From positions 29,808 to 93,807 of the forward strand of contig JAHECZ010000005.1 of assembly GCA_024641475.1 (NCBI GenBank): a stretch of 64,000 nucleotides of DNA, read 5' to 3'. The translations under genes were made by a program, and so were the position numbers. This stretch comes from Gammaproteobacteria bacterium. GTDB taxonomy: Bacteria > Pseudomonadota > Gammaproteobacteria > UBA6429 > Thiohalophilaceae. Under the pieces are notes generated by a model. It was not told the DNA's origin. It worked only from the letters and a program-made list of their open reading frames with translations, and made no database searches. Position 1 is the stretch's first letter, and every line of letters begins with the position of its first letter. Of this stretch, positions 18,906-29,148 are shown piece after piece.

Positions 18906-19667
18906 ATGACCGCGGTGAAATTGCCGGAGTTGGCAGCGTATTGCCAGGATTTGCTTGAGACGGATCGTTTCCGGGATTATTGCCCTAACGGTATTCAAAT
19001 CGAAGGGAAAGTTCAGGTTCGTAAAATAGTCAGCGGCGTCACCGCCAACTTGGCATTGATTGATGCGGCACTGGCTGCGAATGCCGATGCTATCCTGGTG
19101 CATCACGGCTACTTCTGGCGTAACGAAGATCCGACGCTGGTTGGGATGAAGCGTCAGCGTATTGTGCGTTTGTTGCAGGCCGAGGTGAGTTTGCTGGCCT
19201 ACCATTTGCCCCTGGATGCCCATCCGGTATTTGGCAATAACGCCCAGTTGGCCGAACGGTTGGGGCTGCAAGTTGAAGGCCGATTCGGTAGCAACGATCC
19301 TGCGATTGGCATGTATGGTCGTGTGGTACAACCGCAAACAGCTCGCGAGTTTGTGCAGACCATTTCACAACAGCTGGCGCGTACGCCGTTGCATATTGAA
19401 GGCGGACGCAGCGATATACGCACGGTCGCCTGGTGTAGCGGTGCTGCACAGGACTATTTCAGGGATGCCGTCGCTTTGGGCGTCGATGCGTTTATTACCG
19501 GCGAGGTGTCTGAATGGTGCGTGCATATGGCCCGTGAAGCCGGTGTGCATTATTTTGCGGCGGGGCATCATGCGACGGAGCGATATGGCGTGCAGGCGCT
19601 GGGCGATCATTTAATGCAACACTTTGGAATCGCTCACCAATTCATCGAAATCGACAATCCTGTATAA
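18906..19667 (+). CDS. NIF3-family dinuclear metal-binding protein (YbgI-like)
   Basis: 253 residues of the NIF3/DUF34 family. Metal-binding positions are visible in 'ILVHHGYFW' (His-His), 'AYHLPLDAHPVFGNN' (His, Asp) and near the end 'YFAAGHHATERYGVQAL' (His, Glu). Family members are often annotated GTP cyclohydrolase I type 2, but that activity is poorly supported. The gene starts 50 nt from the divergent protease gene and has an AGGAGT ribosome site 8 nt before ATG. Next to DegS and petABC is a usual place for it in gammaproteobacteria. Confidence 0.92.
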   Translation: MTAVKLPELAAYCQDLLETDRFRDYCPNGIQIEGKVQVRKIVSGVTANLALIDAALAANADAILVHHGYFWRNEDPTLVGMKRQRIVRLLQAEVSLLAYHLPLDAHPVFGNNAQLAERLGLQVEGRFGSNDPAIGMYGRVVQPQTAREFVQTISQQLARTPLHIEGGRSDIRTVAWCSGAAQDYFRDAVALGVDAFITGEVSEWCVHMAREAGVHYFAAGHHATERYGVQALGDHLMQHFGIAHQFIEIDNPV

Positions 19668-19783
19668 CTTATTGAATCACTACGTCTTTCCGAAGATTTG
19701 CTTGACCCTGTATAGGGCATACGTCAAACTATGCCGCCGTTTTGTCAGGATATTAGCTGGCATTTTCGAATTCAAAATGATGT

Positions 19784-19814
19784 GTAACCCCCTAAGGTTA
19801 CGTTAATAATAACG
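19784..19814 (+). promoter_or_regulatory. Two adjacent small hairpins in the petA leader
   Basis: GTAACC-CCCTAA-GGTTAC (19784-19801) and CGTTA-ATAA-TAACG (19801-19814) are perfect inverted repeats sharing one base. They end directly at the GGAG ribosome site of petA (ATG 19824). The 157-nt gap upstream must also hold the pet promoter, for which I see no clear -35/-10 pair. A role as protein-binding site or mRNA leader structure is inference. Confidence 0.45.
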
Positions 19815-19823
19815 GAGTATCTA

Positions 19824-20426
19824 ATGAGCGATTCTGTGGACACAAGCAAGCGCCGCTTTCTTACTACGCTAACTTCCGTTACCGGTGGTGTGGCAGTGGC
19901 AGGCGTGGCTTATCCCTTCCTGGCATCAATGGCGCCGAGTGCACGTGCGCAAGCCGCCGGTGCGCCGGTTGAAGTGGATATCAGCAAATTACAACCTGGT
20001 GAACAGATGACGATTGAATGGCGTAAACAACCCGTGTGGATTGTGCGCCGTACCGAACAAAATATAGCGGATCTCGCCAGGGTCACCGGTTCGTTGGTTG
20101 ATCCCGATTCTGACTCTTCGATTCAACCTGCCTATGCCAAGAATGCGGATCGTGCCGCAAAGAATGAATATCTGGTGGTACTGGGTATCTGTACTCACTT
20201 GGGCTGCTCGCCGCAGTATCGTCCGGAAGTCGGCGCAGCGGATTTGGGCGGTAAGGAATGGATGGGCGGATTCTTCTGTCCTTGCCATGGCTCGCGATTT
20301 GATTTGGCTGGGCGCGTATTCAAAGGCTCTCCAGCGCCAACCAATTTAAAGATTCCAGAATATAAATTCATCAACAACGGTACCGCCGTTGTCATTGGTG
20401 AAGATAATAAAGGAGCTGCAGTATGA
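19824..20426 (+). CDS. petA: Ubiquinol-cytochrome c reductase Rieske iron-sulfur subunit
   Basis: 200-residue Rieske protein of the bc1 complex, which takes an electron from ubiquinol at the Qo site. The N-terminus has a Tat-like 'SKRRFLTTLTS' and a hydrophobic anchor. The cluster ligands are in 'CTHLGC' and 'CPCHGS', with the two disulfide cysteines. It overlaps petB by 4 nt (ATGA). Confidence 0.97.
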   Translation: MSDSVDTSKRRFLTTLTSVTGGVAVAGVAYPFLASMAPSARAQAAGAPVEVDISKLQPGEQMTIEWRKQPVWIVRRTEQNIADLARVTGSLVDPDSDSSIQPAYAKNADRAAKNEYLVVLGICTHLGCSPQYRPEVGAADLGGKEWMGGFFCPCHGSRFDLAGRVFKGSPAPTNLKIPEYKFINNGTAVVIGEDNKGAAV

Positions 20427-21835
20427 CCGCTAAACTCCAGGCGTTACTGGGTTGGGTTGATGCCCGCTATCCACTGAGCAAAATGTGGAAAGAGCATCTC
20501 TCCGAATATTATGCGCCCAAGAATTTCAATTTCTGGTACTACTTTGGTTCACTGGCCTTGATGGTGCTGGTGCTGCAGATTGTCACCGGAATTTTTCTGA
20601 CCATGAATTACAAGCCCGATGCCACGCTGGCCTTTGCCTCCGTTGAAGGCATCATGCGCGATGTGAATTGGGGTAACCTGATTCGTTATATGCATTCCAC
20701 CGGCGCCTCGGCGTTCTTTATCGTTGTGTATCTGCATATGTATCGTGGCTTGATGTATGGTTCCTTCAAGAAACCGCGCGAACTCATCTGGATACTGGGT
20801 GTGTTTATTTATGTGGCCCTGATGGCGGAAGCCTTTATGGGATACCTGTTACCGTGGGGGCAGATGTCTTACTGGGGTGCGCAGGTGATTGTAAATCTGT
20901 TCGGTGCCGTGCCTTATATAGGCAACGATCTGGCCGTATGGATCCGCGGTGACTTCGTGGTTTCTGATGCGACATTAAACCGCTTCTTTGCCTTCCATGT
21001 GATTGCTGTGCCACTGATTCTGCTGGTACTGGTGGTTATGCATATCATTGCCTTACACGAAGTCGGTTCCAATAATCCCGATGGCGTGGAGATCAAAAAG
21101 AAGAAAGGCGCAGATGGCAAACCTTTGGATGGAATTCCGTTCCACCCGTATTACACCGTGAAAGATATTGTTGGTGTGGTGGTATTCCTGATTGGTTTCT
21201 GCGTCATCGTGTTCTTTGCCCCAGAAGGCGGCGGCATTTTCCTGGAAGGGGATAACTTTATTCCAGCTGATCCGTTAAAGACGCCAGAACACATCAAGCC
21301 ATTATGGTATTTCACGCCGTTTTACGCGATCCTGCGTGCCATCCCACCGATGTTCAGCTCGCAATTCCCGGGTGTCATCGCGATGGGTGCCGCGATTGTA
21401 GTACTGTTCTTCTTGCCCTGGATTGATCGGCATGCGGTTAAATCGATTCGTTATCGTGAGCCTTTGTATACGATGGCGTTAATGCTGTTCATTATTACCT
21501 TTGTGATGTTGGCCTGGTTGGGTATGCAACCGGCATTACCGCATTTATCCGAACTGGCGTTCCGCTTCAGTGAATTGTATTTTGCCTTCTTCGGAATCCT
21601 GGCGATTTATAGTCAGGTGCGTAACAAGAATATTTACATGTTCTGGTTAGTCGCACTGACCGTGCTGATTGTTGCCATGGATATCCCGCGTTATGTAGGC
21701 GCAAATGCAGATAAGCAGGCATTAATTCGCTATTCCATCTTTATTCCATTGTTCTACCTGGCCGCAACGCTGTGGTTGCCGATGGTGACGAAATGGAATC
21801 AGAGCAAAACCGTTCCTGACAGGGTGACAACATGA
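20423..21835 (+). CDS. petB: Cytochrome b of the bc1 complex (long form)
   Basis: Di-haem membrane subunit containing the Qo and Qi sites. Haem-ligand histidines lie in 'IRYMHSTGASAFF' with 'VYLHMYRG', and in 'RFFAFHVIAVP' with 'VVMHIIALHEVGSNNPDG'. The Qo 'PEW'-type loop appears as 'KTPEHIKPLWYFTPFYAILRAIP'. At 470 residues it is longer than the roughly 400-residue Pseudomonas type. It has about two extra hydrophobic segments at the C-terminus ('MFWLVALTVLIVAMDI', 'YSIFIPLFYLAATLWLP'). I recall similar long forms in betaproteobacteria. It overlaps petA and petC by 4 nt each. Confidence 0.97.
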   Translation: MTAKLQALLGWVDARYPLSKMWKEHLSEYYAPKNFNFWYYFGSLALMVLVLQIVTGIFLTMNYKPDATLAFASVEGIMRDVNWGNLIRYMHSTGASAFFIVVYLHMYRGLMYGSFKKPRELIWILGVFIYVALMAEAFMGYLLPWGQMSYWGAQVIVNLFGAVPYIGNDLAVWIRGDFVVSDATLNRFFAFHVIAVPLILLVLVVMHIIALHEVGSNNPDGVEIKKKKGADGKPLDGIPFHPYYTVKDIVGVVVFLIGFCVIVFFAPEGGGIFLEGDNFIPADPLKTPEHIKPLWYFTPFYAILRAIPPMFSSQFPGVIAMGAAIVVLFFLPWIDRHAVKSIRYREPLYTMALMLFIITFVMLAWLGMQPALPHLSELAFRFSELYFAFFGILAIYSQVRNKNIYMFWLVALTVLIVAMDIPRYVGANADKQALIRYSIFIPLFYLAATLWLPMVTKWNQSKTVPDRVTT

Positions 21836-22614
21836 ACAAGAAACTAATCCTATTGATCGCGGTATTTTTCCCGGCGCTGGCTTTGGCCAGCGGTGGTGAA
21901 GCGCACCTGTCCAAGGCAGACATCAACCTGGAAAATACCGATTCGTTACGCCGCGGCGCACGTTTATTTACCAACTATTGCCTGTCATGCCATTCGGCAG
22001 GTTATGTGCGTTATAAACGTGTTGCTAATGATCTGGGCGTGGATGAAAAATTGGCAGCCAGAGACATGATGTTTGTCTATGATTTTTCCAAAAAAACGGA
22101 AGGGCAGCCTAAGAAGATAGGTGATCTGATGACCGTGGCCATGAGCAGCGAAGATGCCAAACAATGGTTTGGTACTGCTGTGCCAGACCTCTCCGTCATT
22201 GCTCGTTCGCGTGAAGCAGACTGGTTGTACACTTATCTGACTACCTTTTATGTTGACGCGAAGCGCCCAATGGGTGTCAATAATATCGCCTTCCATAATG
22301 TCGGTATGCCGCATGTGCTGTGGGAGCTGGATGGCCTGAAGAAACCCATCTATGAAGTGAAAAAACACAAGCACGGTGATACCGAAACCGAAGAACAGGT
22401 GTTCACTGGTAAATTTGAATATCTGACTGAAGGCAAATTATCTCCGGCCAAATACAAGGAAGCCGCCAATGATCTGGTCAACTTCCTGGTCTATTTGGGA
22501 GAACCTGGTCGCATGGAGCGTCAGCGGACCGGTGTGCTGGTAATTTTTTTCCTCGTGATACTGTTGGTGTTTTCATATTTAATGAAGCGCGAATTCTGGA
22601 AGGACGTCCATTGA
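21832..22614 (+). CDS. petC: Cytochrome c1 of the bc1 complex
   Basis: 260-residue membrane-anchored c-type cytochrome that passes electrons from the Rieske centre to soluble cytochrome c. It has a signal peptide (cleavage near 'ALALAS'), haem motif 'CLSCH' (Cys50, Cys53, His54) and a C-terminal anchor ('TGVLVIFFLVILLVFSYLM') ending in a Lys/Arg stop-transfer tail. It overlaps petB by 4 nt. A large palindrome follows 42 nt after the stop. Confidence 0.96.
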   Translation: MNKKLILLIAVFFPALALASGGEAHLSKADINLENTDSLRRGARLFTNYCLSCHSAGYVRYKRVANDLGVDEKLAARDMMFVYDFSKKTEGQPKKIGDLMTVAMSSEDAKQWFGTAVPDLSVIARSREADWLYTYLTTFYVDAKRPMGVNNIAFHNVGMPHVLWELDGLKKPIYEVKKHKHGDTETEEQVFTGKFEYLTEGKLSPAKYKEAANDLVNFLVYLGEPGRMERQRTGVLVIFFLVILLVFSYLMKREFWKDVH

Positions 22615-22655
22615 TTTGCCGTATTGCGTAATTAGTAATTCAGGCAAGGATGATA

Positions 22656-22681
22656 ACAAAGGGGGAATATTCCCCCTTTGT
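22656..22681 (+). terminator. Perfect 26-nt palindrome between petC and sspA
   Basis: ACAAAGGGGGAAT is followed at once by its exact reverse complement, so the hairpin has essentially no loop beyond a few central bases. The 3' arm ends CCCCCTTTGT with only a short T run. It most likely terminates or attenuates pet transcription before sspA; being symmetric it could act on either strand or bind a protein. Confidence 0.6.
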
Positions 22682-22709
22682 CCGTTATAGATACAAGGTA
22701 AATTAGACA

Positions 22710-23345
22710 ATGAAAACCGTGGGACAAATGGCTAACCGGCGTCAGGCGATGACGTTATTTTCCGCAGAGAATTCGCCGCGTTGCCACATGGTTCGTATCG
22801 TGTTGGCCGAGAAAGGGATTAGTCATGATTTGTTGCTGGTCAACGAAAATGATACGCCTGAAGAACTCAAGGATCTGAATCCCTATAATGAAGTACCGAC
22901 CCTGGTGGATCGGGATCTGGTGTTATATGACCATCGTATAATTACTGAATACCTTGATGAACGTTTTCCGCATCCTCCTTTACTGCCGGTTGATCCCGTA
23001 TCGCGCAGTCGGCATCGACTGATGCTGGGTCGTGTCGAACGTGACTGGTATTCCTTGCTCGACAAGATTGTGTTGCAGGATAAACAGAGTGATGCAGCCC
23101 GGAAGGCCTTACGTGATAGTTTGCTGGCAACACTTGCGATTTTTGAACAAAAACCGTATTTCCTCAGTGATGATGTAAGTCTGATTGATTGTGCATTGGC
23201 ACCGTTGCTGTGGCGGCTGCCTTCCTATGATATTGTTTTACCCGGTGCAGCCAAGGCATTGCAGCAATATGCGGAACGATTGTTTAATCGAGCAGCGTTC
23301 GTTGCCAGCCTTACCGAAAAGGAAAAAGAACTGCGTGGTGATTGA
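22710..23345 (+). CDS. sspA: Stringent starvation protein A
   Basis: 211 residues with a GST-like fold: a thioredoxin-like N-terminal domain ('MTLFSAENSPRCHMVRIVLAEKG') and an all-alpha C-terminal domain. The segments 'NPYNEVPTLVDRDLVLYDHRII' and 'EYLDERFPHPPLLPVDPV' match SspA closely. SspA binds RNA polymerase and changes stationary-phase transcription; it lacks GST activity. Start is uncertain: ATGs at 22710 (AAGGT about 10 nt upstream) and 22728 (GGGA 3 nt upstream) are both possible. sspB follows after 32 nt. Confidence 0.94.
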   Translation: MKTVGQMANRRQAMTLFSAENSPRCHMVRIVLAEKGISHDLLLVNENDTPEELKDLNPYNEVPTLVDRDLVLYDHRIITEYLDERFPHPPLLPVDPVSRSRHRLMLGRVERDWYSLLDKIVLQDKQSDAARKALRDSLLATLAIFEQKPYFLSDDVSLIDCALAPLLWRLPSYDIVLPGAAKALQQYAERLFNRAAFVASLTEKEKELRGD

Positions 23346-23377
23346 GTTCGTGTGATTTATCATAAAGACGATAACTT

Positions 23378-23761
23378 ATGGCTACAACTTCCAGTCAACC
23401 CTATTTGATACGTGCGATTTACCAATGGATCATCGATAATGATCTCACCCCGTATCTGCTCGTCGATGCCAGTAACGATGACGTCGTTGTACCGCGTCAC
23501 TATATCGAAAATCATAAAATCATTCTCAATGTCGCGCCACGTGCCGTAACCAATCTGGAGCTCGGCAATGAACAAGTGTGGTTTGACGCCCGTTTTGCAG
23601 GTAATCCCATGCATGTACAATTTCCGGTGTTAGCCGTGCTGGCAATTTATGCCAAAGAGAATGGCCAGGGGATGGTTTTTAATGAACATCGTCCGCCGCC
23701 GGATACCCCGGACGATAGTCCTTCCAAACCAGCTCGACCAAGTCTGCGTGTCGTAAAATAA
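23378..23761 (+). CDS. sspB: ClpXP protease adaptor SspB
   Basis: 127-residue adaptor that delivers ssrA-tagged and other substrates to ClpXP. The N-terminal substrate-binding domain begins 'QPYLIRAIYQWIIDNDLTPYL'. A Pro/Asp-rich flexible linker follows, and the last residues 'RPSLRVVK' are the ClpX-binding tail. The sspA-sspB pair is the usual arrangement. Confidence 0.95.
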   Translation: MATTSSQPYLIRAIYQWIIDNDLTPYLLVDASNDDVVVPRHYIENHKIILNVAPRAVTNLELGNEQVWFDARFAGNPMHVQFPVLAVLAIYAKENGQGMVFNEHRPPPDTPDDSPSKPARPSLRVVK

Positions 23762-23785
23762 TCAGGTAACTTTCCCGCCGTTACC

Positions 23786-24280
23786 ATGATCGAAATTATT
23801 CACGGCGATATCACAAAACTGGTAGTCGATGCGATTGTCAACGCGGCGAACACCAGTTTGCTCGGGGGTGGCGGAGTCGATGGCGCCATTCACCGTACGG
23901 CTGGTCCGCAATTATTAAATGCCTGCCGTGAACTGCATGGTTGCGAGACAGGGGATGCCAAGCTTACAGCCGGGTTTTTGTTGCCCGCACGCTATGTGAT
24001 TCACACAGTTGGGCCAATCTGGCAGGGTGGGGAAAGCAATGAAGCAGCGCTATTAACGCAATGCTACCGTCGCTGTTTTGAAATTGCGCGCCAGCAACAA
24101 TTGCGCAGCATTGCTTTTCCTGGGATCAGCACCGGCGTATATCGATTCCCTAAAGAAATTGCAGCACGCATCGCGTTGACACAAATGCAGGCGAACCAGG
24201 CTGATTTCGAAAGAATTATTGCGGTATGTTTTAGTAAGTCTGATCAGAATTTGTATCAGCGCCTGGCTGACGGGCAGTGA
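23786..24280 (+). CDS. Macrodomain O-acetyl-ADP-ribose deacetylase (YmdB-like)
   Basis: A 164-residue single macrodomain. The ADP-ribose loop motifs are '[27 protein letters not shown]' (catalytic Asn and Asp region) and '[21 protein letters not shown]'. The family removes acetyl from O-acetyl-ADP-ribose or ADP-ribose from proteins. It begins 24 nt after sspB on the same strand, so co-transcription is plausible. It converges with a small minus-strand gene 6 nt beyond. Confidence 0.93.
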   Translation: MIEIIHGDITKLVVDAIVNAANTSLLGGGGVDGAIHRTAGPQLLNACRELHGCETGDAKLTAGFLLPARYVIHTVGPIWQGGESNEAALLTQCYRRCFEIARQQQLRSIAFPGISTGVYRFPKEIAARIALTQMQANQADFERIIAVCFSKSDQNLYQRLADGQ

Positions 24281-24286
24281 TGAGAC

Positions 24287-24571
24287 TCAGGCATACTGAT
24301 CAATGCCGCGATCGAACTGACCAGCAATTGAATCCAAATGCCGCCTGCCACTCCGATTACGGCGGGAATGGGGGCTACGTAAATCCAGTAATACTTTTTG
24401 TTTGTGTTGGCGACGGTCATCTTTACGTCGATCGTGCTCAGAACGGCAGGCGTTATTATGTAACGCGGTACTGGCTACATTCAGCGGCAGCATATAGCGG
24501 ATAGCACGAGTTACGACCTTGGGTTTTAAATAAACCGGATCAAACGCGGCAGATATATGCCGTAGCAACAT
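24287..24571 (-). CDS. Small arginine-rich protein of unknown function
   Basis: 94 residues from an ATG at 24571. The ribosome site GGGGGAG, 5 nt upstream, is one of the strongest in the window and is my main reason for accepting this ORF. The C-terminal half is rich in Arg with RR pairs ('DRRKDDRRQHKQ', 'SPHSRRNRSGRR') and ends 'RGIDQYA'. It resembles, from general memory, small 'DRR'-type hypothetical proteins of gammaproteobacteria, but I cannot name a family. There is no signal peptide or membrane segment. The competing plus-strand ORF 24277-24504 has no supporting evidence. A basic, probably nucleic-acid-binding protein is only a guess. Confidence 0.6.
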   Translation of the reverse strand: MLLRHISAAFDPVYLKPKVVTRAIRYMLPLNVASTALHNNACRSEHDRRKDDRRQHKQKVLLDLRSPHSRRNRSGRRHLDSIAGQFDRGIDQYA

Positions 24572-24778
24572 CAAACTCCCCCTGTTAATCTTTAAAAACT
24601 ATATTATTATCAGTACGTTACTAGTAATTGCATGAATAATATACATGTAGAAAGTATGCTAAATATACAATATTAATACTGTGATACTTAACACATTTTA
24701 ACTAGTGCACCCGCACGCCAATGCCGATAACCTCAACAGGCCAGCAAATCAGTCCTAAAGATTGATCGGGGGCATCCC
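24572..24778. other. AT-rich divergent intergenic region
   Basis: About 207 nt separate the Arg-rich ORF (minus) from the lipoprotein gene (plus). The first 130 nt are strikingly AT-rich compared with the genes around, with several short A/T inverted stretches, and contain TTACTAGTAA (24617-24626), a perfect palindrome. Promoters for both genes must lie here, but I cannot single out convincing -35/-10 pairs. Confidence 0.5.
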
Positions 24779-25528
24779 ATGCGAATATGCAAACAGCCGA
24801 AAATATTTTACCAGCCTGTTCTAAGCCATCAACGGTTTTGGTGTGGATTGTTAATGTGCGCAACGCTGGCCATCAGTGGTTGTGCAGGCAGTTTCATGCA
24901 CACCAACTCACAACAACACAATAACGGCCTCACCGACGAGTTATTGCAAAAAGAAGGTCTGGCCTTTCTTACACCTTCAACCATTACCGGGCAGGAAGAA
25001 GACAAGCAGGCGCTGGCCCTGGTGTTCAGTGAAGTGCTGACACGGCTACATCCCAAGATCCGCCATGTATCACTACCACAGACGTTGAGCGCGATTAACA
25101 GTCAGGGATTAACCAATGACTATCGCACGATGTATGAGCAATACCGTAATACCGGAATATTCAAACAAGATATCCTCAAGCGCATCGGTCAGGCTACCGG
25201 TGCCCGTTATGCTGTGCAATTGAAATTAGCCGGTTTTAATCAGGGTGCGGAAGGCCGGTTTGGCGTGTTTGGCTGGCGGATAGTCGATACGCAATATGCA
25301 AAAATTCGGTTGTTTGTGCAGATATGGGATACCAGTGCCGGTGTGATCGTCTGGGAAATGAGTCACGAGATGAATTACGGTTATGACAGTGTATCCGACA
25401 GAGGCGTGAGTTTCCGCAGTATTGTCGAAGCCTCTGCTAACGATATTCTTGGTAATTTGCCAGCGGAAAAACATCCGATCGAGTCGGTTGCGGGTACGCA
25501 TGCCGTGACTCAAATCAAGACTGATTGA
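24779..25528 (+). CDS. Putative lipoprotein, CsgG/TolB-N-like fold suspected
   Basis: 249 residues with a long n-region, a hydrophobic stretch and a lipobox 'ISGC' (Cys35), so probably lipid-anchored. The rest alternates strands and helices: 'ALALVFSEVLTRLHP', 'GIFKQDILKRIGQATGARYAVQLKL', 'IRLFVQIWDTSAGVIVWEMSHE'. 'Is the gene product present in this cell, what does it do to a combined assembly' patterns like these (a GARY-type strand, then IWD...G.IVWE) recall CsgG and TolB-N lipoproteins, but this is structural inference, not a family match. GGGGGC precedes the ATG. The last 14 nt overlap the convergent DUF1501 gene. Confidence 0.78.
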   Translation: MRICKQPKIFYQPVLSHQRFWCGLLMCATLAISGCAGSFMHTNSQQHNNGLTDELLQKEGLAFLTPSTITGQEEDKQALALVFSEVLTRLHPKIRHVSLPQTLSAINSQGLTNDYRTMYEQYRNTGIFKQDILKRIGQATGARYAVQLKLAGFNQGAEGRFGVFGWRIVDTQYAKIRLFVQIWDTSAGVIVWEMSHEMNYGYDSVSDRGVSFRSIVEASANDILGNLPAEKHPIESVAGTHAVTQIKTD

Positions 25529-26681
25529 ATAACGGCAAGGACTGAAATTCACTAAATGGATCACTGCCAGCGGCGAGATTCCACCATTTTTCTATCAGGG
25601 TGGTATATAACCGCCGAAAATCAGTAGTGAATTTTAAATTCTCATCTTGTAACTCAGCGAGGGCTGGCATTTGCCCGTAGTGTCCGCCAGCCACTTGTCC
25701 ACCCAATAGAAAATGGCTGGCTGCCGTACCGTGATCGGTACCATGCTTGGCATTCTCATGTACGCTCCGGCCGAATTCTGAATAGGTCAGCACCACTACG
25801 CGATTCCACAGACCGCGTTCCTGCAAGTTCGACTGGAAATTTACCAGCGCTTCTGCCAGTTGTTGCAATAATAGTTCGTGTTGTGGCGGTTGATTGCTAT
25901 GCGTGTCAAAACTTCCGTGACTGAGCTTGTAAACGGGATTGGCAACATCAGTTGCCATCAAATGGGCCACGGCAGAAAGCTGCGCATCGATATTGGATTT
26001 AAATGGTGGATCCGACAGATAGTTCTCATCGATTAGCTGGTTGAACATACTTTGCGGCGCTGCATTGATCGCTTTTTGAACTTCGATGATATGTGCCAGT
26101 GCCGGGTTTTCTGGCGGAGTTGTCGCTGCTTCTTTTTGTTCGGCGCGGTTGAGAAACTGCCCAGGGTTGGTCATGACGATTGATTTTGAATGAATACCAT
26201 CGAGTGGCCCCATATCATCCGACAGCGCAATGCCGCTGGCTGTAAATTTATTTGGCAATGGGTGGCGCTCAAAGCACCGCGTAATCCAGCCGTCGCGCAA
26301 GACCGTGGCACTGTCTGAACCGGTATTCCAGATTTCACTGGATCGATAATGTGAGAGGCTCGGGTTGGCATAGCCCAGGCCATGAATAAGTGCGATCTGT
26401 TTTTTTTCCCACAAAGGTAATAAAGGACGTAATGCGGGATGCCAGGCGAGTTGTTCGCCAAGCGGCAAAACTTTATCACGTGCCAAAGCAATTGTCGGAC
26501 GATACTGGTAGTAGAGCGGATCCTGATAGGGGATGACCGTATTCAGGCTGTCGTTTGCTCCTTTGAGTTCAATGAGTACCACAATGCGATCCCAGCGTGG
26601 GGCACCCTCGGCGAAGATATTTGTGCTGCGTAACAGATAAGGTGCAGTGGCAAGCAATTTAAGTAAATCGCGGCGGCGCAT
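25515..26681 (-). CDS. DUF1501 family protein with Tat-type signal
   Basis: 388 residues beginning 'MRRRDLLKLLATAPYLL', a Tat-like twin-arginine signal. The body matches DUF1501, an alkaline-phosphatase/sulfatase-fold family: 'VVLIELKGANDSLNTVIPY', 'ALIHGLGY', 'SLSHYRSSEIWNTG', 'GSFDTHSNQ' and 'LTYSEFGRSVHENAKHGTDHGTAASHFLLGG'. DUF1501 members are usually exported; their substrate is unknown. The gene lies 9 nt after the FAD oxidase and is probably the end of the lpoA-yraN-diaA operon. DUF1501 genes often pair with a DUF1800 gene; none is seen here. Confidence 0.9.
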   Translation of the reverse strand: MRRRDLLKLLATAPYLLRSTNIFAEGAPRWDRIVVLIELKGANDSLNTVIPYQDPLYYQYRPTIALARDKVLPLGEQLAWHPALRPLLPLWEKKQIALIHGLGYANPSLSHYRSSEIWNTGSDSATVLRDGWITRCFERHPLPNKFTASGIALSDDMGPLDGIHSKSIVMTNPGQFLNRAEQKEAATTPPENPALAHIIEVQKAINAAPQSMFNQLIDENYLSDPPFKSNIDAQLSAVAHLMATDVANPVYKLSHGSFDTHSNQPPQHELLLQQLAEALVNFQSNLQERGLWNRVVVLTYSEFGRSVHENAKHGTDHGTAASHFLLGGQVAGGHYGQMPALAELQDENLKFTTDFRRLYTTLIEKWWNLAAGSDPFSEFQSLPLFNQS

Positions 26682-26690
26682 GGTAAGTGG

Positions 26691-29142
<2,452 letters not shown>

Positions 29143-29148
29143 ACGTAT

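Noticed and set aside
19624-19806. 60-residue plus-strand ORF at the end of the NIF3 gene
   Set aside because: Starts inside NIF3 in another frame, has no ribosome site and runs through the pet leader hairpin.
24277-24504. 75-residue plus-strand ORF after the macrodomain gene
   Set aside because: No ribosome site, overlaps the macrodomain stop, and lies opposite an ORF with a strong ribosome site.
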